DNA of 11,997 nt from assembly GCA_021818645.1 (NCBI GenBank), contig JAKATS010000024.1, forward strand, positions 1 to 11,997, in the 5' to 3' direction. Positions 7,529-11,997 of the stretch are shown piece by piece. A program made the translations under genes and the position numbers. Within the stretch, counting starts at the first letter, position 1, and each line of letters begins with the position of its first letter. Source of the DNA: Acidobacteriota bacterium (lineage in GTDB: Bacteria; Acidobacteriota; Terriglobia; Terriglobales; SCQP01). Under the pieces are notes generated by a model, which saw only the letters and a program-made list of their open reading frames with translations, was not told the DNA's origin and ran no database searches.

Positions 7529-7534
7529 ATTGTA
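7529..7534 (-). promoter_or_regulatory. -10 box of the DUF481 gene, predicting a leaderless transcript
   Basis: The minus strand reads TACAAT, then 7 nt, then the ATG at 7521. Transcription normally starts about 7 nt past the -10, which falls on or next to the A of the ATG. No ribosome binding site precedes the ATG, which fits. No convincing -35 is present at 16-18 nt. Confidence 0.4.
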
Positions 7535-7592
7535 AGCAGAGTAGCTGGGTTCTAACGGATCAATTCGGCCGGAAGTGCCCAAAAGATAAAAG

Positions 7593-7618
7593 CCGGCAGG
7601 CTGTAACAGGAATGCCGG
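7593..7618 (+). other. small stem-loop in the upstream region of the large Asp-box gene
   Basis: CCGGCA (7593-7598) pairs perfectly with TGCCGG (7613-7618) around a 14-nt loop. GCCGGAAG also occurs twice nearby (7568-7575 and 7614-7621). It lies 98 bp before the chosen GTG and would be in the mRNA leader if the promoter is upstream; I could not find a convincing promoter. It matches no riboswitch class I know. Confidence 0.25.
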
Positions 7619-7701
7619 AAGCAACGGAATTCGTGGTATTTTGAAATTCAGCTACAACCCCCGGGTACTTGTGCGTTCTACGGGCAGTCAGTATTCGGCA
7701 C

Positions 7702-7707
7702 AAAGGA
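7702..7707 (+). promoter_or_regulatory. ribosome binding site that fixes the GTG start at 7716
   Basis: AAAGGA followed by an 8-nt spacer and GTG at 7716-7718. The alternative, longer start (TTG at 7641) has no such site, and it would put 25 polar residues in front of an otherwise classical signal peptide. Confidence 0.7.
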
Positions 7708-7715
7708 TTCATCTC

Positions 7716-10700
7716 GTGAGACGCCCATTCAGTTATTCGTTCAGCTTTATTGTCATTTTCCTGGCCTGGAGTTTGGGCGCAGCCGCGCAAGCCCCCGCGC
7801 CGACCCGCCCGATCCGCCGCCCCGAGCACGATAATCCGCAGGCCCGCCAGCAGTTTTTTCTACGCGGGCGCCAGGGCGGACCGGCCGGAATATCGCCGGC
7901 CCAACTGCTGCTCCGGGCCATTCGCCAGCGGGATAAACTGCCTTTTGCCCTGCGCCGCCGGCCGAGCTACGGCACGCAGAGCCCGCTGAAGGGCAGCGGC
8001 CTGCCGGCCACCAGCGGCAGCTGGACGGCGGTGGGGCCCAGCCCGGAAAATGACTTATTTTCGGGCGAGGTAAGCGGCCGGATCACCGCGCTGGCGATTG
8101 ATACCGCCGACGATCCCACGGGGAATACCGTCTATGCCGGCGCGGCATACGGAGGAGTGTGGGTGACCACGAATGCGCTCAGCGCCGCCCCCACCTGGAA
8201 GCCTTTGACCGACGGGCAGGCGACATTGTCGGTGGGCGCCATCGCGCTGGCACCGGGCAGTTCGGCCGGCATCCCCACGATTATTGTCGGCACCGGCGAG
8301 CCGGACAGCGCCATTGACAGCTATTATGGGCAGGGAATTCTGGTGTCGCATGACGGCGGCACCACCTGGACCAATGTCACGGGCGCCGATTGTTCCGGCG
8401 GCACCTGCAAGGAAAGCTTTTTCGGGGAAGCGTTTTCCCGCATTCTGGTGGATCCGGTCAACCCGCAGGTCATTCTGGCCGCCGCCTCGGCCCAGAATAT
8501 CGGGGCTTTCAATTTAAAGTACGTTCCCGGCATTTTCCGTTCCACTGACGGCGGAAATACCTGGTCGCAAGCCGCTACTTTCTCCAACAACGGCTTTCTC
8601 TGGTCCGTCACCGACATGACCTACGATGCACAAAACGCAACCTATATCGCTGCCGTGGACAGCATGGGTTATTACAAATCCACCGACCAGGGGGCAACCT
8701 GGACGGCGGTGAGCACACCTTTCGCGAAGAATGTAACGCCCAGCTACAACTTAACAACCAACTACGATAATTTTTACCGCTCGTCGCTGACCGCGCGCCA
8801 GGGGGTAGTGTATGCCGTGATCTCGGACAGCAACGGCGCACCTTCGGCGCCAACGGCCTGTGCAGCAGGCCAAACCACCGGCTGCGATACCGGACTGGTG
8901 GAATCCACCGACGATGGGACAACCTGGACCCCGATTGCCATGCCCACCTGTCCCAGCGGTTCTTCAGCCTGGTGTGCGACCAGCGATCCGGTCTTCAGTT
9001 CCAATAATCAGGGCTATTACGACCAGCCCATCGCCGCTCCCGCCGGCAGCACGGCGCTGATCGTGGGCGGTGTTGATCTGTGGATGGCGCAAACCGTGAA
9101 CGGAATGACGACCACCTGGACCGATATAACGCAGTCTTATGGTTCGGGCACCATACACCCGGACGAACACGTATTGGCAGCCCTGAACGGCAGCATCTGG
9201 TTCAGCGGCAACGATGGCGGGGTCTGGGTCACGCAAGACGGCAGCAGCACCACCTATACCAACTGGACTGACCTGAATACCAATCTGAATACGATTCAGT
9301 TTTATGGCATTTCCGCCGACCCCGTCACAGCCGGAGTTTATTTCGGCGGCTCGCAGGATAATGACGTGGCGATCAGCGGGAATGGCGCCAACCCACCCAC
9401 CGGCAGCAACGGCCTGACCTGGACCGCGGATGATTTTGGCGACGGCGGCCAAACAGCATCCCTTGGCACCACAGTCAACGGAACGGCCACGGATCTGGTT
9501 TTGGGGGAAAATAACGGGATCAGCCTGGCGTATTCATTATCCGGAGGCTCCGCCAACTATGCCGGACAGACGACCAGCTTTTACAATTCCCAGGGCAATT
9601 TAAACACGGTTGTGGATGGCAGCGCCATTAAAGACGGGAGCGCCTTCTATGTACCCTTCCAGCTTTTATCCAACAATAATGGATATGTGCTGCTGGGCAC
9701 GTGCCGGGTCTGGGCCGGCCCCGCCGTACCCGCCAGCGATGGCGCGGGTTGGATTGCCATCAGCCCCGACGTAACCAACGGTAATCCAGGCAGCACCGGC
9801 ACCTGCGCCAATAACGGATCGTATATTGATCAGGTCGCCGCAGCGCCCAGTTCGCCGGCAACGATATATGCCGTTACCGATGACGGGAATGTGGCTTTTA
9901 CCAATAATGCTACCTGCGTGGTCAGCGGCAATTGCGGCGCTTCAGGTGTCGCGCAGCCCACCTGGGCTTTAACCACCGCCCTTCCCCTGACATCAACCAG
10001 CTCGCCCCGGCCGCTCAGTTCCATTGCGGTTGACCCGACCAACCCGAAGATCATTTATGTGGGGGTGCAGGACTTTGGCCCCAGTTCGAATGGAACAGGC
10101 GGGCAGCATATCTTCATGAGCAACGATCAGGGCACAACCTGGACCGATATCACCGGCAATCTGCCCAATATTCCGCTGAATACCATCCTGATTGATCCCA
10201 ACGCGCCCAGCAATATCTATGTGGGAACCGATATTGGAGTTTTTGTGGCCACCGATGGCGGAGCAGGAGGCTCGAGTGAGCTATGGGAGCAACTGGGTTC
10301 TGGATTGCCGGCCTCGGCGGTGCTGCAGCTGGCCTTCAGCAAAGTAGGGCCGGAACTGGTGATCGCCGCCACGCATGGCCGCGGCGCCTGGACGATTCCC
10401 GCGCTGCCGGCACCCAATTACAGCCTGAGCGCGGCCACGACCAGCGCCACCGTATCCCCGGGCAGTTCGGCAACCTATTCGCTTTCCATTACACCTTCGA
10501 ATGGCTTTAGCGGAACGGTGAAGCTGACATGCACCGGCGCACCGGCGGAGGCTACCTGCACTCCGAATCCGGCTTCGGTCACTATTTCCGGCTCGGCGGC
10601 CGCTTCCAGCACCATTACCGTTACCACCACGGCGGCCAGCGGGCTACCCGCGGCTCCGCCGGCTCAACCCTGGAATGGAGGCACACGGCTGGGGCTTTAT

Positions 10701-10964
10701 GGCCTGGCATGGGGTGGAATCCTGCTCCTGCTGGCCGGCTTGTGGCTGCGAACCCGGCGGAAGGGTTGGGTTCCGGCACTTTCCTCAGGGTTGGGAATTG
10801 CCCTACTTGGCCTTACGCTGGCCGGCTGCGGAGGCGGCAGCAGTACGCCTTCAACTCCCCCGCCTTCCAACCCCGGCACCGCGGCCGGCACGTATACGCT
10901 GACGGTGACGGCCACGTCAGGGGTGATAAGCCAGACGCAATCGCTGACATTGACGGTAAATTGA
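7716..10964 (+). CDS. large exported Asp-box (BNR) protein with split Ig-like C-terminus and membrane hairpin
   Basis: 1082 residues from the chosen GTG. The signal peptide has a basic start (RRPFSYSFSF), a hydrophobic core and probable cleavage after AAAQA (about residue 24). Asp-boxes occur at about 211-218, 276-283, 322-329, 397-404 and 802-809, plus degenerate blades between; ATHGRGAW at 885-892 is a hallmark of VPS10/sortilin-like secreted propellers. The whole looks like two propellers. Residues 901-972 form an Ig-like domain common in acidobacterial secreted proteins. Then come TM 993-1011, RTRRKGW, a second hydrophobic segment 1021-1037 ending LAGC (Cys1038) and GGGSSTPST, and finally GTYTLTVTATSGV and a last strand to LTVN. 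The final piece looks like the end of an Ig-like domain, so the hairpin interrupts it. Sequences of this type are often annotated glycosyl hydrolase or sialidase, but I see no catalytic set; adhesion or ligand binding is as likely. A TTG start at 7641 is possible but less supported. Confidence 0.85.
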   Translation: MRRPFSYSFSFIVIFLAWSLGAAAQAPAPTRPIRRPEHDNPQARQQFFLRGRQGGPAGISPAQLLLRAIRQRDKLPFALRRRPSYGTQSPLKGSGLPATSGSWTAVGPSPENDLFSGEVSGRITALAIDTADDPTGNTVYAGAAYGGVWVTTNALSAAPTWKPLTDGQATLSVGAIALAPGSSAGIPTIIVGTGEPDSAIDSYYGQGILVSHDGGTTWTNVTGADCSGGTCKESFFGEAFSRILVDPVNPQVILAAASAQNIGAFNLKYVPGIFRSTDGGNTWSQAATFSNNGFLWSVTDMTYDAQNATYIAAVDSMGYYKSTDQGATWTAVSTPFAKNVTPSYNLTTNYDNFYRSSLTARQGVVYAVISDSNGAPSAPTACAAGQTTGCDTGLVESTDDGTTWTPIAMPTCPSGSSAWCATSDPVFSSNNQGYYDQPIAAPAGSTALIVGGVDLWMAQTVNGMTTTWTDITQSYGSGTIHPDEHVLAALNGSIWFSGNDGGVWVTQDGSSTTYTNWTDLNTNLNTIQFYGISADPVTAGVYFGGSQDNDVAISGNGANPPTGSNGLTWTADDFGDGGQTASLGTTVNGTATDLVLGENNGISLAYSLSGGSANYAGQTTSFYNSQGNLNTVVDGSAIKDGSAFYVPFQLLSNNNGYVLLGTCRVWAGPAVPASDGAGWIAISPDVTNGNPGSTGTCANNGSYIDQVAAAPSSPATIYAVTDDGNVAFTNNATCVVSGNCGASGVAQPTWALTTALPLTSTSSPRPLSSIAVDPTNPKIIYVGVQDFGPSSNGTGGQHIFMSNDQGTTWTDITGNLPNIPLNTILIDPNAPSNIYVGTDIGVFVATDGGAGGSSELWEQLGSGLPASAVLQLAFSKVGPELVIAATHGRGAWTIPALPAPNYSLSAATTSATVSPGSSATYSLSITPSNGFSGTVKLTCTGAPAEATCTPNPASVTISGSAAASSTITVTTTAASGLPAAPPAQPWNGGTRLGLYGLAWGGILLLLAGLWLRTRRKGWVPALSSGLGIALLGLTLAGCGGGSSTPSTPPPSNPGTAAGTYTLTVTATSGVISQTQSLTLTVN

Positions 10965-10986
10965 TAAATATCAGTGGTTTACAGTT

Positions 10987-11027
10987 GACATGCGCCGGCA
11001 AAGATTGAACCTTTGCCCGCTCATGTC
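10987..11027. repeat. 17-bp-arm imperfect inverted repeat (stem-loop)
   Basis: Left arm 10987-11003 and right arm 11011-11027 are complementary at 15 of 17 positions, around the 7-nt loop ATTGAAC. GACATG pairs with CATGTC at the base and GGCAAAG with CTTTGCC at the tip; the mismatches fall at 10993/11021 and 10996/11018. In RNA, three G-U pairs could lengthen the base (10984-10986 with 11028-11030). It starts 22 nt after the stop of the large Asp-box gene, so it may end or protect that mRNA, but no U tract follows on either strand. Confidence 0.6.
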
Positions 11028-11257
11028 GGTGAAACAACCAAATATCCGACCCATCAATCTGATAGATTGGCGGACAAAAAGAATCGCTTCTTCGGGATGT
11101 GAGTGAATGACGAAAGTTGATCGCATCGTCCCAAGGACCGCGAATCTTCAGTCCGCCTAATTTATTTGTTTCCCTCCCATTCCGCACTGATTTTCTGGTT
11201 TTCGTCGAAACTTTCGGCCATCGGCTATCATCCAATCTTTCGTGCTTAAGAATTTGT

Positions 11258-11286
11258 TTGATACCGACTGCTAAAAGCTGTAGAAT
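11258..11286 (+). promoter_or_regulatory. sigma-70 promoter of rpoD
   Basis: The -35 is TTGATA (11258-11263), then a spacer of exactly 17 nt, then -10 TAGAAT (11281-11286). Each hexamer differs from consensus at few positions and the spacing is ideal. The predicted start near 11293 leaves a leader of about 40 nt before the rpoD GTG. It is the strongest promoter in the window, and it implies that rpoD has its own housekeeping transcription rather than depending on an upstream dnaG operon. Confidence 0.7.
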
Positions 11287-11322
11287 GAACAGATTTCTTA
11301 GCTTTCCCGCCCGCCATACCCA

Positions 11323-11328
11323 AAGGAG
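11323..11328 (+). promoter_or_regulatory. ribosome binding site of rpoD
   Basis: AAGGAG, 5 nt before GTG at 11334-11336. It decides for the GTG start: no ATG in this frame occurs until well inside the conserved part of the protein. Confidence 0.75.
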
Positions 11329-11333
11329 ACACG

Positions 11334-11997
11334 GTGGCCATTGACGACGGCAAATTCGACGACATTAAAAAACTGATTCACGCCGACAAGGAAAAGAATT
11401 ACCTGGAAGAAGAAGGCGAAATCAGCGGCGCTGCCCGCCATGAGGAAGTCGAAGAAGCCTATGGTGCGGTGCTGGATCCGCTAGACGACCTGCGCGAGGC
11501 AGGCGAGGCGGAGCATGGGGAAGAAGGCGAACAGGACCTGGATCTTACTCCCGGGGCGCTGGAAAAGACGAACGATCCGGTGCGCATGTATCTGCGCGAA
11601 ATGGGCACCGTGCCGCTACTGACCCGCGAAGGCGAAGTGGAAATCGCCAAGCGCATCGAGCGCGGCCAACTGCGGGTGCTGAAGGCGCTTTCGCGCTCGC
11701 CCCTGATCATTCAGGCGATCATCACCCTGGGCGACGATCTGGCCCAGCATGCGCGCAACATTAAAGAAGTTGTCGCAGTGGATATTGAAGAGGATGAAAT
11801 CAGCGAACATGTCATGGAGAAGCGCATCCGGGAAGTGACCGGACGGATCGCCTCCATCGCCGGGCTTTATCACAAACGCCAGCAAACGATGGAAAAGCTG
11901 GCCGACATCAGCCGGTTCAAACAGCCGAGGGAATACCGCCGCGCCCGCTATCATCTGGCCCGCACCCAGGTGGAAATTTCGCGCCTGATCCGGTTCA
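11334..11997 (+). CDS. rpoD: RNA polymerase primary sigma factor RpoD (N-terminal part, runs off the window)
   Basis: 221 full codons are visible, with no stop before the right edge; full-length proteins are usually about 550-650 residues. The start is GTG with AAGGAG 5 nt upstream. Residues 1-80 are a short, very acidic region 1.1-like segment (many Glu/Asp, for example YLEEEGE and GEEGEQDLDL). Region 1.2 follows at about residues 81-107: DPVRMYLREMGTVPLLTREG then EIAKRIERG, which is diagnostic of primary sigma factors. The following part, about 110-221, is charged and helical and corresponds to the non-conserved region between 1.2 and 2.1. Regions 2 to 4, which bind the -10 and -35 elements, lie beyond the window. 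The gene has its own near-consensus promoter, and no dnaG is found immediately upstream. Confidence 0.9.
   Translation, partial: MAIDDGKFDDIKKLIHADKEKNYLEEEGEISGAARHEEVEEAYGAVLDPLDDLREAGEAEHGEEGEQDLDLTPGALEKTNDPVRMYLREMGTVPLLTREGEVEIAKRIERGQLRVLKALSRSPLIIQAIITLGDDLAQHARNIKEVVAVDIEEDEISEHVMEKRIREVTGRIASIAGLYHKRQQTMEKLADISRFKQPREYRRARYHLARTQVEISRLIRF

Larger units (their letters stand above)
10965..11333. other. 369-bp gene-poor gap upstream of rpoD
   Basis: More AT-rich than the flanking genes. It contains the 41-bp inverted repeat at 10987-11027, a second short stem (CAATC 11055-11059 with GATTG 11065-11069, flanked by TCCG 11045-11048 and CGGA 11071-11074), the rpoD promoter at 11258-11286 and its short leader. 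A minus-strand open frame crosses 10813-11235, but its first half has no family likeness and its second half is antisense to the large Asp-box gene. No tRNA, insertion sequence or recognised small RNA was seen. Confidence 0.5.

Noticed and set aside
7568..7640. Possible riboswitch in the leader of the large Asp-box gene
   Set aside because: Only a 6-bp stem and a short direct repeat are seen; the conserved cores of c-di-GMP, cobalamin and SAM riboswitches are absent.
10994..11020. Minus-strand GGTTCAATC resembling a tRNA T-arm
   Set aside because: The 7-nt loop is out of register with the TTCRANY pattern of a T-loop, and no acceptor, D or anticodon arms are found. The pairing belongs to the larger inverted repeat.
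10813..11235. 140-residue minus-strand frame in the rpoD upstream gap
   Set aside because: Half is antisense to the large Asp-box gene, there is no ribosome binding site, and no family likeness was recognised.
1..11997. Defence island, CRISPR array, toxin-antitoxin or biosynthetic cluster
   Set aside because: Apart from the DUF4143 remnant, no gene in the window belongs to such systems, and no regularly spaced direct repeats were found.

Overview
The window looks like chromosomal DNA of an acidobacterium (Acidobacteriota, Terriglobia-like). This is inferred from three things: high G+C, a large secreted Asp-box protein whose C-terminal Ig-like domain is interrupted by a membrane segment and an LAGCGGGSS motif, and the general gene style. 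No rRNA or other marker gene in the window settles the taxonomy.

Layout. Positions 1-295 hold no gene; they contain a nested imperfect inverted repeat (4-113) and a stem-loop (244-291) just past the end of a minus-strand gene. That gene (296-1414) encodes a six-Asp-box, probably cytoplasmic, BNR/sialidase-fold propeller. Its start abuts a 5'-truncated DUF4143-type AAA ATPase remnant on the plus strand (about 1440-1805). A compact minus-strand operon follows, transcribed from about 5290 down to 1921: 6-phosphofructokinase (predicted pyrophosphate-dependent), 18 bp, DAHP synthase, 3 bp, then a YVTN/YncE-type propeller lipoprotein. The kinase works at fructose-6-phosphate/fructose-1,6-bisphosphate, and DAHP synthase draws PEP and erythrose-4-phosphate into the shikimate pathway, so the operon links central carbon flux to aromatic synthesis. 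The role of the lipoprotein is unknown.

Divergent from the operon is nfo (5434-6351, endonuclease IV, all nine metal ligands present). A DUF481 outer-membrane barrel gene lies convergent to nfo (6427-7521, minus) and may be read from a leaderless mRNA. Divergent from that is a large exported Asp-box protein (7716-10964); a good Shine-Dalgarno places its start at a GTG, 25 codons inside the longest reading frame. A 369-bp gene-poor gap holds a 17-bp-arm imperfect inverted repeat and a near-consensus promoter (TTGATA-N17-TAGAAT), which drives rpoD. The rpoD gene starts with GTG and runs off the right edge.

Most of the window is ordinary housekeeping and cell-envelope sequence. No CRISPR array, complete mobile element, tRNA or rRNA was seen. 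The points most worth checking are the pyrophosphate signature of the phosphofructokinase and its link to aroF, the membrane hairpin with lipobox-like cysteine inside the secreted protein, the truncated DUF4143 gene, and the inverted repeats.
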